DNA of 64,000 nucleotides, taken from Apricaphanius iberus. Its lineage: Eukaryota > Chordata > Actinopteri > Cyprinodontiformes > Aphaniidae. Under the pieces are notes generated by a model. The model saw only the letters and a list, made by a program, of their open reading frames with translations, ran no database searches and was not told where the DNA came from. The stretch covers positions 4,462,001 through 4,526,000 of the forward strand of contig JAPXFQ010001662.1 in assembly GCA_028564705.1 (NCBI GenBank), written 5' to 3'. Of the stretch, positions 11,128-23,299 are shown piece by piece. Position numbers and translations under genes: made by a program. Every line of letters starts with the position of its first letter. Within the stretch, counting starts at the first letter, position 1.

Positions 11128-11834
11128 GATAACATAACATAATACTTTTAAGAACAGGCTCAAGACTTACCTTTTTAGTCTAGCTTTTAACTGATTACTA
11201 TTTATTCAGCCTGTTTAGCTTCAATGCTTGTTTTATTTATTTTTTTTATTTATTTTTACTTAAGTTTTAAAACACAATTTATGTTTTACAGTTTTACTTT
11301 CTCCATTATCACATTTTACTTTATATTATATTATCCATATTAGCTTTTGTCATTTTACATTTTACGGATTTTAATGCTTCCAGTGTTTCCTCTGTGGAAC
11401 CCTCTGCCTTGGGTGGGCAGCGGCGGCCTGGGCGCTCCTCCGATAGTGCCTGGGGATGGTGGGGGGTTTCCGCCCTCCCTCCCTGGGCGCCCTGGTCGGT
11501 GCGTCGGCTGCTGCTGCCATGGATCTGCTTCAGCCGAGGCAGATGGCTCCCCTGATGGTGTGTTGTTCCCATCTGAGCTATACCCATGGTCTTACCTGTT
11601 TTGGGAAGGGTTCTGTGTGTACATGTGTTTGTTTGTGGATGTGTGCCTGTGTGTGTCTGTTTGTGTTTGGAAAATTGGGTTTGGGAATGGGGAATAATTG
11701 ACATTTTGTTTTTACAATTGTGGGAAAGGAATGTTAATGTGGGGTCATTTTAATCTGTAAAGCACTTTGAGCTGCATTTTTTTTTTTGTATGAAAAGCGC
11801 TTTATAAATAAATTTGATTTGAATTTGATAACAT
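11128..11834 (+). mobile_element. LINE-like retroposed insertion with target duplications
   Basis: The insert 11136-11826 is flanked by the direct repeat GATAACAT (11128-11135 and 11827-11834). Its right end has AAAGCACTTTGAGCTGC and AAGCGCTTTATAAATAAA followed by TTTGA/TTTGAA tail units, typical of the 3' end of teleost LINEs or their SINE partners. The middle is GC-rich with overlapping frames on both strands that look like untranslated composition rather than protein. It is probably 5' truncated. Confidence 0.65.
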
Positions 11835-12255
11835 CCGGGGCTGTGAAGCAGCTCCTTGACTTGCTGACTCCAACATTTTTCCCAGTGAAAGCGGAGCTGT
11901 GGCGACCGTTTAGTTGGATCATAGAGACCTTATCTGTCAACCCAAAACCCCCGACTGCTACCCGCTAATAGTCTAAACATAACATCATTGTCGTGCCTGT
12001 GCTAAATGCACATTTTATTATATTTGTATTCTGATATAATTTTTTAAGGAAATATTTTACTTTCATTCTGCACCCCTCTAAAAGCCTCCTGGATGTTTTT
12101 TTTGTTTTTTTTTTACTTTAGCTTTTATTGAAAATGTTCCATATTCAACCTTTAAATAAGTCACCAGTGATATTCCAAACACTGCAGTGTGAATTTGTCA
12201 TGACATTCATACATATTTTGTCCTATCATTAAACTAGAAATTTTTTCTCAGGTCA

Positions 12256-12472
12256 GGGGGGTCCAGCTCCAGTCCTCAAGGGCCACTCTCCTGCCAGTTT
12301 TGGATGTGTGTCTGCACCAGCACAGCTGATTCAAATGTTCAACTACCTCCTCAGCATGGAAAAGTTATGCAGAGACCTGGTGATGAGCCATCATTTGATT
12401 CAGGTGCATTGAACCAGGGAAAAAAGTAAAACTTGCTGGATAGCGGCCCCTGAGGACTGAATTTGTGCTTTA
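12256..12472. repeat. teleost MITE, probably hAT-like
   Basis: The left end reads CAGGGGGGTCCAGCTCCAGT followed by CCTCAAGGGCC, and the right end contains GGCCCCTGAGGACTG. The interior has CACAGCTGATTCAAATG and CCTGGTGATGAGCC. This is the plan of a very abundant fish MITE in which a 'ggtcctcgagggccgg' end is mirrored by a 'ggccctcgaggacc' end. Confidence 0.65.
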
Positions 12473-13900
12473 GATATTTACATCAACCATTATGGCTATT
12501 GTATTAAGTAGCCTTACTTTTTTGTCTAGTTGACAATGTTTTCATGGAAGGCGGTTTGCTGAAAAACTAGGTTGACATTAACAAGTGTGTTCTTTGTTTT
12601 GATATGTCTCATTTCAACAATTCAGCATGAATCCAGTAGAATGTGCATTGACAAAACTGAACAAGAGATCCTCCAGCTTAATAAAGTAAAATTTTATGCC
12701 AAGTGTTTTGGTTATACTGTACACATTTCTTCCTATATTGGCAGCTGGTGACAGGACACACGCATCTCTGAAGTAGCAGGAGCCAGTACATTCTCTCGGT
12801 TAGCTTGCTATTTGAAAGGATAAACATGCCTTTATCATTTTGGAAATTTAAGTATCATTAAAACACTATTATGTGCCTAGCCTATAATACAGTGTTCCCT
12901 ATTGTATACATGGCAATAGGCTTCCTTGTAGTGTGCTTTCCACTGTCCGACAAAAGATATTACAAAAGATAATTAGAATTGGATTCTGTTGGGACACCTG
13001 AATAAGTCATTTGAAAATGTTTTGACTGAGATCTCGATCTCTTACTCTCATAAATAAACAAATACTTTTGGCAGAAATAACAGACCTGTTCTGACACAAA
13101 CAATTTGCCTTCCTGCTTACCTCTGTAAATGAATGATGTGCTTAGAAGTACAATTATTTAAATTTAAATGGATTTAACCAGTTTATATCATAGATCAATG
13201 AAAGAAGTTTGTTTCTGGGAAATGTTCATTGGCATAATTGGTAGAAACAGTCCACCTATGTGTAACTAAAAACAACTAAAAACCCTATGACATTAAGACA
13301 TCCCCTACCAGGTTTGGCTGGGGAAAGAGAATATTATGAACAAAAGCAACACAGTAAGCATTTCCAGATTACCCAAGAGTGTGCACTTATAGCAATGAAA
13401 TAAGTACATAAGACACATATCTAATAACTGAATTTTATTTACAGTATTTCAAAATATTTTCTCTTTAATGCCCTGTTTTTTTAGTCTCCTCAGCCTTATG
13501 CTTTGCATGCAGAAGATGAGACACTGAGTGAGGTTAAGAGAAGAGCTGGAATAGAGTTCTGCTCCATTTCCCACCCTGAAATATTCCTCTTAGGATGACA
13601 TACTCTGTTTTCTCTCTCTCTTTCTCTGCTCTTTCTGCTGTTTCTCACACTGCTGGTCCTCTCCCTCTCACTTCTCATTTCTGTGACATTTGGTCATTTT
13701 ACTTCATTCCAGGATGGCTTAACAGTGCTTTAGAAATTTGCTGCTGTCCTCCCATCTCATTCTCCTCTCTTGCAGAAAGCATTGGGCTTCATTGGTCTAC
13801 ACAGCTTGTGTTCCTGATGGATAACTTTTTTTTGGTCCTATCTCCAGTTTCTCTCAGCTGTTGGAAGAGCTTGTACTCTTTTCTTCATACAGTAAACAGT
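12473..13900. other. no gene recognised
   Basis: AT-rich DNA followed by a pyrimidine-rich stretch (about 13600-13780). The long plus-strand frame in that stretch is low-complexity Ser/Leu/Phe translation of CT-rich DNA. Its right edge runs into a decayed Tc1 terminal region. Confidence 0.4.
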
Positions 13901-13902
13901 AA

Positions 13903-14990
13903 CAGTGTCTTGAAAAAGTGTCCATGGTCCTTTCACTTTTCCCATTTTATTTTATTGGTATTTTATGTAATTGATCAACACAAAGTACTAGTTTCTAATG
14001 TTTTCTTTTATTTATTCTTATGTTTTATGCTTAATTGCTGATTCTCATTTTCATACTTTTACGCTGTTTTTTATCTTATTCTTAATTGCCGTTTTCACTT
14101 TCTTTGAGTTACGCTGTGTTGAAAGTGTGCTGTACAAATAAAATTGCCTTGCCTTGCATACTTGTAAATTGAAACAAAAAATGTAGAGTTTTGAAATTTC
14201 TGTATCAATAAAAAAAGTTGTTTTTTTTCAGACCCTTTAGTCAATACTTTAAGAATTTCCCTTAGACATAATCACAATTATGTCTCCACAAGAAATTAAT
14301 CTGCCAATTATTCTTTGACTCAGTTTGAACTATTTTTCAGTCTGATAATCTGTCTTTGAACACATGTCTGCAAGGCTGGCTCCAGATTCTCACTTAGGTT
14401 CTGTCTTGACACAGCCAGTTTAAAACATAAATGTTATTTCAGCCAGCCCCTGTTGGATAAAAACATCTCAGAAGCATGGTACTGCCACCACCATGTTTCA
14501 CTATGGAGATATATTCAAAGTGATGTGAAGTGTTTGTTCTTTGACTCATACCTTGCCTTGTTCTTTCCTCCACATAAAATAAATGCACACAACTTATAGC
14601 TATCTTGTCAACATATTTGCCCACCTGAACTGCGGATCTTTACAGCTGCACCAGACTTACCAGTTGGCTCTTGGGCGAATCTCTGATCATTCTCTCCTTT
14701 CCCGATTTGTTAGTTTAGTTGGATGTCCATGTTAGTAGATGAACAGTTGTGTGCTATAGCATATTTCTCTTTAAACTTTCTTACAAATTCATTACAATTT
14801 TTATTAGTGTTGTTCTTGGTCTTCATGATCCTGTTTGTTCTCTAATGTCTTCTGAGAAACCCCTTAGATTTTCTTAGAACAATTGTATTTTAGCTGCCAC
14901 TTTGTATTTTTATTTGAAAAAAAACACGTGTTCTTGTCCATGTACACTCATTTTATTCTATAGATTGTTTTGGTCAAGGACGTATACTGC
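13903..14990 (-). mobile_element. decayed Tc1-like transposon with a nested LINE 3' end
   Basis: The left part reads TTTTATGTAATTGATCAACACAAAGTA, close to Tc1-type terminal sequence. On the minus strand 14439-14624 encodes KHGGGSTMLLRCF, matching the conserved KHGGG-MLWGCF stretch of Tc1 transposases, and 14815-14875 resembles the 'ggtcttcatgatgctgtttgttc' segment. The transposase is unreadable overall. At about 14015-14155 a LINE 3' end with GTGCTGTACAAATAAAATTGCC and a GCCTT tail interrupts it. Confidence 0.55.
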
Positions 14991-15017
14991 CAATCAAATA
15001 TGTCAGAATCTGTGGTT

Positions 15018-15250
15018 TCTGGGGCACCATGTGGCTCATTGGCTTAGCAGGCACATTATATATAGATAGTATAGTCCTTGGATACAGCTGTTCTGGGTTC
15101 AAATCCTGACCTTGGACTATTTAAATCAATCGCCCCCACCTTTTCGTCCTGTCATGCCACTAATGAATAAAGACTTCTAGCGTCACAGAAATCTCTGTTT
15201 GAACATGCAGCGGCACACTCAAAGATATAAAAAGACATAAAAAAAGCACA
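15018..15250 (+). repeat. tRNA-derived SINE
   Basis: The head carries polymerase III promoter boxes: an A box near TGGCTCATTGGCTTAGCAGG and a B box GGGTTCAAATCC about 55 bases later. The body, with CCTTGGACT and TCGTCCTGTC, and the A-rich tail AAAAAGACATAAAAAAAGC, match a widespread teleost SINE. The intervening ATATATAGATAGTATAG has replaced part of the usual head. Confidence 0.75.
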
Positions 15251-16906
15251 AAGCGCTCTTTGAAGTATTTTTAGGGTATTAACACAGTGAATAAAAGAAA
15301 ATACACACAGCAGCCGGAGCACTGTGATGGAACTTTGAAGGTGTTATTTCTTAAATTCTCTGGTGAGAATTGTTGTGGTTGTTTTTCCATTTGATTGATG
15401 GTACTATTGTCTTATTGTTAGATATTTGTGAACAATTGGTACCAATAAAATCTGCTCTGAAAATATATGTTGTTTAAACTCACACATTCTTTATAAAGCA
15501 GTAAAAAACTAATAAAGATTATCTTGACATAATATACGCTGTATTATTCCAGACCTAGTTGTTCTCCATGCCTCACAGTAGGACTGTAGATGGTTATCCA
15601 GACATTAATAAGTTTCTTTTGCATTTTACAGGTATAAGTTTCCAGGAAGTCTGATTTGTAAACTCTACCCATGCATTTTAACCTTTGCTTTCAGCATTGT
15701 TTGACCCTCCTGTGATACCCTGACTTGTATTGTGTCATATATACACATACACATGCATTTATGTGCAGCCACTCTGGCTGTGGACCTCATTCCCTGTATA
15801 AAGCCATTTGTAACAGCTCTGATCTTTTCCCAGAATCATGTTAACCAGAAATTGAGCAGCTTGGCATTACTTGCATATGCACTTCACATTTGTAATTGAG
15901 ATCCAGTGAGTGTATGCAATTAACAGTTTTTGGTCTATTGCTTGTCCCTTACTGGTTGCTTTGTGCATCATTTTTAATCTTGCACGTCTGGTTTCATATT
16001 TCCTCCCCATTAGGCCTTCATTGCTCTACGTTGTGTTGTTATAGAAGCCAATGATAAGTTGGTGCCAATGAATTACTGGAAATCTGAATGGTGTTAATCA
16101 AATATCTCTTTGCCGGGCTGGTGGTCCGGATTCAGTCTGCCTTGTTTTCACAGGGTTAGATAAGTAGCCAAAATCATGCAATGACACCATCCTGTTTAAA
16201 GAAATCATATTAAAGAGAAGTACCCTGCAATAATGTCTTAACTATATCATCCAGCTCTTTGCGTGGCGGAAAATTATACTCTCAGAGGGGGAATATGCTG
16301 CATTACCTCAGGCTGTCATCTGTCCGTGCGCTGATAAGAAGGTATTAAGAGACTTTATATATTGGAGATGCAGAGAACTTACATAATGCTTACATAATGT
16401 CCAGAGAGAGAGTTTTGACAGTATGCATGCATTGCTTTACAAATTTAATATATATAGTGCATATTTTCTTTATTACTGTTGAGTACACCATTTCTCATAC
16501 TAACATGTTCAAGTAAGAGCTTGAAAATGGAATGAAATCATGAAAATGGAAACCAGTGGAATGTTTTTAACTCAGCACTGCACTAGTCAGCATAGTTTGT
16601 TGATATTAAGAACATCGGGTTACTCTTTTTCTGTATTATCTTTAAGTAAAAACATACGTGCTGTGTGTCTGAGAAAGCTATTTTTATACATCTATCCAGG
16701 GGTTGCCAATGAGTTGTGGAATTTGTCAAATTTTCTCATTTTTTTCCTCATCCACTCTAAAAAATGGTTCCATCCACCCTAGAAAATAAAATGCCTAATT
16801 GGTGGAGCTAAGCGCTGATTATCATCATGAGTTGATTTCTGTGTCCATCTCTACTTTTGGTTGTTAGTCTGATTTTATGAATTTTTTAATGCGTTTTTTT
16901 TTCTAG
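15251..16906. other. no gene; candidate conserved non-coding stretch
   Basis: I recognise no repeat here. The part at about 16090-16400 is high-complexity, non-repetitive DNA with several homeodomain-like and E-box-like motifs, and could be a conserved non-coding element of the rbms3 region. That is only a guess from texture. Confidence 0.25.
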
Positions 16907-16951
16907 GCTTGTGAACGCATTTCTTCCTCAAGGAGCAATGGACGACATAAA
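16907..16951 (+). other. orphan exon-like segment
   Basis: 45 bases sit between a strong acceptor (a run of nine T then CTAG ending at 16906) and a strong donor (AAA|GTAAGT starting at 16952). The length is a multiple of three and two of three frames are open. The frame entered at the second base reads LVNAFLPQGAMDDIK, which looks protein-like. I could not match it to a known protein or find neighbouring exons. It could be an exon of another plus-strand gene, an alternative upstream exon of rbms3, part of a non-coding RNA, or chance. Confidence 0.3.
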
Positions 16952-17180
16952 GTAAGTTTTGATTAAGCTGTTAAGGTTTTTACTAGAGGTGCAGTTTATT
17001 GAATACTCTAGAAATGCATGAAAACAAAACACAGAAGCCTTTTTTTGTTTTCCTACACCTCCTTGTGTAAAGAACAGATTTAAATATAAAGCATTTCGTT
17101 GCATTAACTACTGATTACAGAGACCATTCTGGTGAAGTGATCTCTGGCTGTTACTGAAACTGACCCATTAGATGCATACA

Positions 17181-17309
17181 TTCTCCGTTGACGGAGTCGG
17201 ATAGTTAAAAATTGGGCCTCTACTCCGTGCGTTCTTGCGTAGGTGACGGAGAGCCCTTGTGTTGACAGAGAATGTCTTTGCGTCAATTCATCTCCGTCAA
17301 AACGGAGAA
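17181..17309. repeat. short MITE with TTCTCCGTT ends
   Basis: About 129 bp bounded by inverted ends TTCTCCGTTGACGGAG (left) and, reverse complemented, TTCTCCGTTTTGACGGAG (right). The ends are themselves partly palindromic. This resembles PIF/Harbinger- or ISL2EU-type MITEs of fish; the superfamily is not proven. Confidence 0.55.
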
Positions 17310-17700
17310 GCATAAATTAGGTTTAAGATTAAATAATTAGCTCATATCAATCTGAAAATGACATGGATTTGTCCTTTTTTGTATACTTATCATTTGGTGC
17401 ACCACTGCAAAGCAAAGACAAATTTTTTTTAAAGATATTTTTTATTGTAATAAAAAGGTTTAGTTTGACTTGTATCTTATGGAATTGGAATGAAGGCAAC
17501 TTGATCATTTGGCTCTCTTGAACTGCTTCATTAATTTAAATTGATAAATTATTTATTTTAATATTTCTCCATACAGTATATGAGGCAAAATTAGCTACTA
17601 CTACATTAGATATTTTCTTCTATTTTAAAGATAATAGTATGTAAATGTGTAAATGTGTCTGCTTTTAGTTTTGAAAGTCATGGTATTTAATGGCATCACT

Positions 17701-17725
17701 ATTTAATTTAATTTAATTTAATTTA
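17701..17725. repeat. (TTTAA)n microsatellite
   Basis: Five tandem units of ATTTA/TTTAA in an AT-rich context. Confidence 0.9.
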
Positions 17726-17734
17726 GTAACTGGA

Positions 17735-17990
17735 TTTATGCCTAACCCAGACACTTTTCCTAACCCTAACCATTACTGATCTATACCTAACCCTAAGCCT
17801 AACTAAATCTCAATTCACACCATACCTCTAAACCAAACCCCTAACCTTAAAAAAGGGAGTCCACCGTCTTAGGACTGGGCTGCGGTCCTAATAAGGTCCA
17901 TCGGTCGTAAGAAGGTTAGTGAATATCCCAAATCCTGTCCTTAGAAGGGTAGTATTACAAGATCTCACACACACACAGAGACACGCCCCC
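17735..17990. repeat. CCTAACC-rich interspersed repeat
   Basis: Irregular CCTAACCCTAA-like units mixed with unrelated words, followed by CCACCGTCTTAGGACTGGGCT and a short CA repeat. Such 'aaccctaaccctaa' phrases occur inside common fish DNA transposons. The units are too degenerate and too few to be an internal telomere array. Confidence 0.4.
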
Positions 17991-17999
17991 AAAAGTCCA

Positions 18000-19995
18000 G
18001 GACAAAATAGGACCTGTTTTGTTTAATAAACAATCAGACCAACAACTATATGTACTAGGGATGTAACAGTATGCCAAACATCTTGTTTTGGTACGTACAG
18101 CCGTTCAGTGTCCCTATCCGGTTTGTTTTTGGTACAAAGGAACAAACTGGATTTTATCTTTTTTATGAAAATTAAAGAGCAGTTTGCAGAGTATAGCCCT
18201 TTTTAAATGTTATGGGGATGTTTAAAAAATATACCTATACAACCTCTACAAACAAAATTATTAGCCATTTTTAAAAACTTGAATGTTATGGAAAAGTACT
18301 CCTGACTCCTGACGAGAAGAGCTAACAGCCCCACTGATGCTACTGGAAGTTGATAATCAGTTACATTGACATCATGTTCTGTAACCAGATAAAAGCGGGC
18401 ATTCCAGCGCCTGCTCTCATTTAAAAGACTCGCTGTTTATATAATCTGCAAGCAGAAGGCTGTACTTTGCTGTTCGTTCACAGACGTGCATCTGTTGCTT
18501 GCCAAAGTGCAATGCAGTTATGCTTGCATATGGAAACTTGGTAAGTGTGTGTACCAAAACAGATGGATGTGTACCGAAAAATTTGAATTCAAGCAGGTTT
18601 ACCGCCACACCCCTAATATGTAGCCTGGTAGATTTAGATTTAAACTATTACTTTTAATTTTACCTAAATGTTATACCAACTGAGAGTAATATTAACATGC
18701 CGGAGGGGGTTACGTAGAGTCTCGACTTAAATTTGATAGAAATATTGCAGAGGGGGGTTAAGATTTGAGTGATTGTAAGAGAACTTCCAACCTCAAAGAC
18801 TAGGAGAACCCCACCAAAGATAAATCATCAAAATACCAGTGAAAATGTACTACTCTTTTCACATTGCTTTCTTGTCCTTTGAGATATGCTTGTCTCATTC
18901 AATACCAGAAACTAACTTCTGAATAAAAATAATTTTAAATCTAATCCTGCATGGGATATTGAGAACTGAGTTTTTATATTTTGTACTAGTTATTTATTGA
19001 GCCCCTCCTTAAGAATTACATGCTGAAATCTATAAGTTTGGAAAATGTTTTTATTTTTTTCATTTTTTTCAAGAATACTATGCCTCACTTTTCCCAAATT
19101 TTACAAATCTCCTTTCCCTATGTCCTTTCATTCAGCTCTCCTCCCACTTTTCCCACCACCCAGTTCTGGCACAGTGCCATTCTTCCTTGAAAATTCCTTG
19201 CATCTGGTCATTTCTGGGAAACACCCACGACAGGCCTGTCCAGCAAGCCATAGGAAACAAAGCCTCTTGATTTTTTTTCCAGAGGGTTGATGAAGGACAG
19301 CAGTTGCCAAAAGGGGAGGGGTCTTGTGAGGGGCGGACTATTCCTAACTTCCTAAGAATTATTTTTGAAATGAACATTAAAAAGTCCTTTGCTGGTTTTC
19401 TTTGGTTGAAGGAAGTCTTTTGATTCTCCTTAATTTTTGTACTGTTTCCATACTAGATGGCAGAAGGACCAGCGTCACCAGAACTGCCAGATTTGGAGCT
19501 GTATTAGTGCATCTAGAAAGCAATAGCATCTGAGTAATATTTATAGTTTCTAATTCAACTCACTGATGAGAAGAAAAGGCCTGATGAATGTGAGATAATT
19601 AAAAATATACTGTAAAAACTTTTCCTGAAGTGCTCCCATTATATCAGAAAGCCACGGTGCCTCATTTTTTTTTCTCTCATGCCTCGTTTAAAAAAAAGAG
19701 AAACTGTCACTGTTCAAAACACCTTCAACTGAATACTGCACTCTCCGCTGTCTATCCCTGTTTTAAAGACTTGTGAAGGACTCAGTCTTGCCCTCAATTT
19801 AGAAAGTGAATAAACAAGTGCTAGAGGAAGACCTCAGAACAGAAGAGCAGCAGATGGGCTTGTGCTTTGATTTATGAAAGCATTAGGAAGAAATGGCTGC
19901 AGAAAAAATTAGCTAATATTTCTCAGTGTTGGCTTTCAAGTTTCTGCAGTGCTGGAAAAAGCCCATTCCGAGCATGAATCTGGTTCAAAATCAAA
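18000..19995. other. no feature recognised
   Basis: Mixed AT-rich sequence. The frames on both strands at about 19045-19377 mirror each other over the same pyrimidine-rich DNA and show no domain. Confidence 0.4.
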
Positions 19996-19999
19996 ATGT

Positions 20000-20640
20000 T
20001 TCTGGGCTACTGTGAAAAACAGTTCCATCTCAAACAATTAGTAAATCATGACACGTTTATCACATTTAGTGAAAAATTTCAAGCATTTATTTCTTGTAAT
20101 TTTAAAGATAATACATATAATAAAAAAATATTACAAAAAACAGTGTCTCAGAAAATTAGAAGTCAATTTGGTAATACTTTGTCTGAAGGACATTTTTCGT
20201 TTTTCAGTAATACACTTGTGTTAAATTTGGCAAAATTAAGACATGCCTTTCAGAAGCGGTAAAAATAGACACAAAAATAGCCGGTGCACACATTTTGATG
20301 TTCAGTAAATCACATTTTGCCTGGAAAGCGTACTTGCCTGTTCTCCTCCCAATATTTTGCGTCTTCTGACGGAAACACCATTATTGGATATTCAGCATGA
20401 GGAATAGCGTTGAATGGGTTGCGTGTGTCTTGCTCTGGGTTTAACAGGGGCAATGCTCTCGGCACCATGTTAAAAAATCAACTACAGCCTGTTTTTCCGA
20501 CTCTGTGTGGTTTGCATCGGTTTTAACAGGTACATACCATTGATAAATCAAGCCCCGAGTGTAGGATTAATCTGTCTGTAGTGGCTCTTGAGGTCCTAAC
20601 TCCAGCATCAATCCATTCCTTGACGTGTTGGTTGATCTCA
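20000..20640. mobile_element. decayed Tc1-like element with a nested insertion
   Basis: Phrases such as CCATCTCAAACAATTAGTAAA, GAAAAATTTCAAGCATTTATT and GTCTCAGAAAATTAGAAGT match the terminal region of a common fish Tc1 element. GATTAATCTGTCTGTAGTGG with CTTGAGGTCCTAACTCCAG matches its next internal part. Between them about 20265-20565 has no Tc1 likeness and more CpG, so it looks like a second element inserted into the first. No intact transposase remains. Confidence 0.5.
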
Positions 20641-22398
20641 GAGGTGCTAAGATCTCAATTCAGTCAAAAATTGCTGTGATACTGAAAATTTTTTTTGGAG
20701 GACACACCTTGTACTATAAAATCCTTAAAGAATCTACAGAAAATAACCTCAAAGAATCTCTTCAGTTAATTCCTATGCATGCACAATTGCAAATGATTTG
20801 GAAAAGTTTAAAGGTCTCATCATCTGGCAGTGAAGTGGCGTCTGTTGCTGGATGTTTGGGCACAGGTCAAGTTCTTTAGTTTCAAGAGTCAAGTTTCAAT
20901 TCCCAAATATAAATTCTTAATAGATTGATGAATATTAATGGTTTAGCTGGGCGACGTCTTTGTCATGATAGTCTGCTGTTTTCACTCCATGTCAATTGAT
21001 TTGACTGCAATTTCAAGAAAGACACTTGGCAGTGAGTGATACTAACAGAATAAATTGTAAGCAGATAACTGCTCTTATTCTGGGTATTTATAAATATTAC
21101 TTATATAGAAATAGCAAAATTATAAGTAAATTGAAGTTAGTGTGTAAAAAAAAGAAAAGACTTGATTAAACTCCACCATAAAATAATTCAGTTGCTCCTA
21201 CTTTCGCTATTAGAGATTTAACATGTACTTTTGTGGGAAACAGCTGTCTGTCAGATGTAGGATAAACCTGTTTGTATATATATTGCTCTGCCGCACTGAT
21301 CTGTTTCATTTAAAATTGTAAAAAACCCACAAATGGTTATCCTCTAAATCTGTGAAATACAGAGATTACATTACCTACTCGCACAATAGGCATACTGGTA
21401 TGAAGAAATATCAATCAGTTTTGCCTGTCTCCTTCCATCTTTCTGTGGTCTATTTTAGATCTGTGTTTTTCTCATTTACCTTTTCCATTGGGCTTTGTCT
21501 TCTGCCTGCATTCTAGACCTTATGCCTTTCCATATACTGTGAGTTTGTTTCAAGTTGAAGCGCAAGCTTCTAATCTGGTAATCCTCAATCAATATCAGCC
21601 TCATCTCTCTTCTTTGGATAAAAGTGGGCTATCTTGTAATTATATTTCCCTCTCCATGTCTGTAAAAGGTTGCCCTTTCTTTCTGTGCTTTGTTGTGGTC
21701 CTGGGATTCTTTGGCAGGAATTAATTACATCTGACCACATATAAAGGCCCTTTTATGTACACAGTACTCATTGAATAAGCATGTAACATTTGCACTACAT
21801 TATGTGTCTTGAATCTAACAACATACGCTTTAAAAGTGATAGAAAAATGTTCAGTAATGAATGTGCAGAATGTTTATTTACAGCTCAACTCTTAGATCGT
21901 TATTGTTGGATAGTTGTTAAATTGGGTGTTGGCATTCTGTATAAGCAGATTTTAAGATGCAATGCTTGGCTTTGCATATTTTCAAAATATTTTCTTAGAC
22001 TTTGAGACATGCAACTCCCTTGTTTTTGTTACTTTTTCCAAAACCTTCACAAAACTGAAACTTTGCTTTTTTTCAATTCTAGCTATGACTACATGCGAAT
22101 ACTAAATCTTCACTGCAAAATAGAATTTTTTTAAAGTTTTGTTTTTTTAGGCTACGGTTCAAATTTATATATAGTCAATTTTAAGGGGAAATTTATTTGT
22201 TTGGAGTGATCAATCAACTTCTCAACGGAGTGAGTATTTAGGCACTAGAACGTTTTGATATATTGTGACCAAGGTATATTTATTTTTCTGTAAATACAAA
22301 ACGTTCTTGAGAATTTTTAATTCACAGCATTTGATTACCTTTTAGAATATTTGAGTATTGCTTCTGGAACATACTTTATTCTTATATTAGCATTCTTA
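20641..22398. other. no gene recognised
   Basis: AT-rich DNA. The first ~240 bases may still be Tc1 interior. Nothing else was identified. Confidence 0.35.
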
Positions 22399-22428
22399 AA
22401 TGTTTTGTCCTCAAATGGACAAAACATT
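22399..22428. repeat. 12-bp perfect hairpin
   Basis: AATGTTTTGTCC at 22399-22410 and its exact reverse complement at 22417-22428 enclose the six-base loop TCAAAT. It could be a transposon-end remnant; no function is supported. Confidence 0.7.
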
Positions 22429-22569
22429 AAAGGAGAAAGGAAACACAAGTGGTTTCCCACCAAAATTAGAAAAGGGAATAATTAAAGGAGGTTAGTACTA
22501 GTTTTTTTTTTTCTTTTTTTGTATTTCAGGAAAGTACATCATACCTACAGTTAAACATGCCGTTGGCAT

Positions 22570-22830
22570 AGGGCAGGATACACACTGGACAGATCGCCAA
22601 TCTAGAGAGCAACCCGTTGATATACTTTGAAACAAACTTGCAAACAAACACATGTTATAAAGCACTTTGACTTGTGGAGTGGTTCAAAAACGAAGGTTCT
22701 GGAGTGGCGTTGTCAAAATCTGGGCCTAAATCCTTCTGAGAAACTGTACTTTGACCTGATACTAGTTTTACATGTTTTAAAACTCCACAATGTGGCTCAC
22801 TCAAAAAAAAACTGTTCTCCCAAAAAATGA
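22570..22830 (+). pseudogene. L2 fragment followed by a Tc1 transposase scrap
   Basis: 22572-22620 resembles the 3' end of teleost L2 in reverse orientation (ACACTGGACAGATCGCCAAT). Immediately after it, plus-strand 22660-22770 encodes VLEWRCQNLGLNPSEKL, a clear relative of the Tc1 segment around the third catalytic residue (family form [15 protein letters not shown]). Here the Asp is Gly and NPIE is NPSE, so the key region is damaged. Confidence 0.55.
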
Positions 22831-23299
22831 GAAGGCCCAAATTACATCAAATTATGTAAATGGCTCTAGCTAGTTAACGCTAACAGTTGATAGCAGCTTT
22901 TGGCGAGTTCAAATGTTTAGTTGTGTTTTTTGCGGGAAGTTTTTCACAGGGCCAAGTGGATTTGGAATATTTTTTTTTTCTTTCAGAAATTATATTTTAT
23001 TTGAAATTTATTTGATCTGAAACATTTAAAGGAGAACAAAACAACCAGACCTATATAAGAGGGCAAACAGTTATTTCACCATACCATCCTTTTGCTGTAA
23101 TTCTGCTTTTTAAAATTTAACAAAGGCCATTTAGTTACTTCTGTGTTTTTTTAATGTTGGTATTACATCTCACTTTTTTGATCTTTGAGTGCAATATTTA
23201 AATTTAAGGCATGGATTGTTCAAGTTTTTTTTTGTTTTTTGTTTTTTTTTACCAAACTTTTCTGGTTTTAAGCATAGGCTTAGTGAGACATTATCAATG

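Noticed and set aside
11321..11704. Overlapping frames on both strands (116-127 codons)
   Set aside because: They lie in the GC-rich body of a retroposed insertion; neither shows a domain, and openness on both strands points to composition.
13595..14041. 148-codon plus-strand frame
   Set aside because: Translates a pyrimidine-rich stretch and then the end of a Tc1 remnant; low-complexity and crosses a repeat boundary.
15018..15110. Functional tRNA gene
   Set aside because: The polymerase III boxes belong to a SINE head; the body continues into SINE sequence and no cloverleaf closes.
17758..17800. Interstitial telomere array
   Set aside because: CCTAACC units are few, irregular and mixed with other words, as inside common fish transposons.
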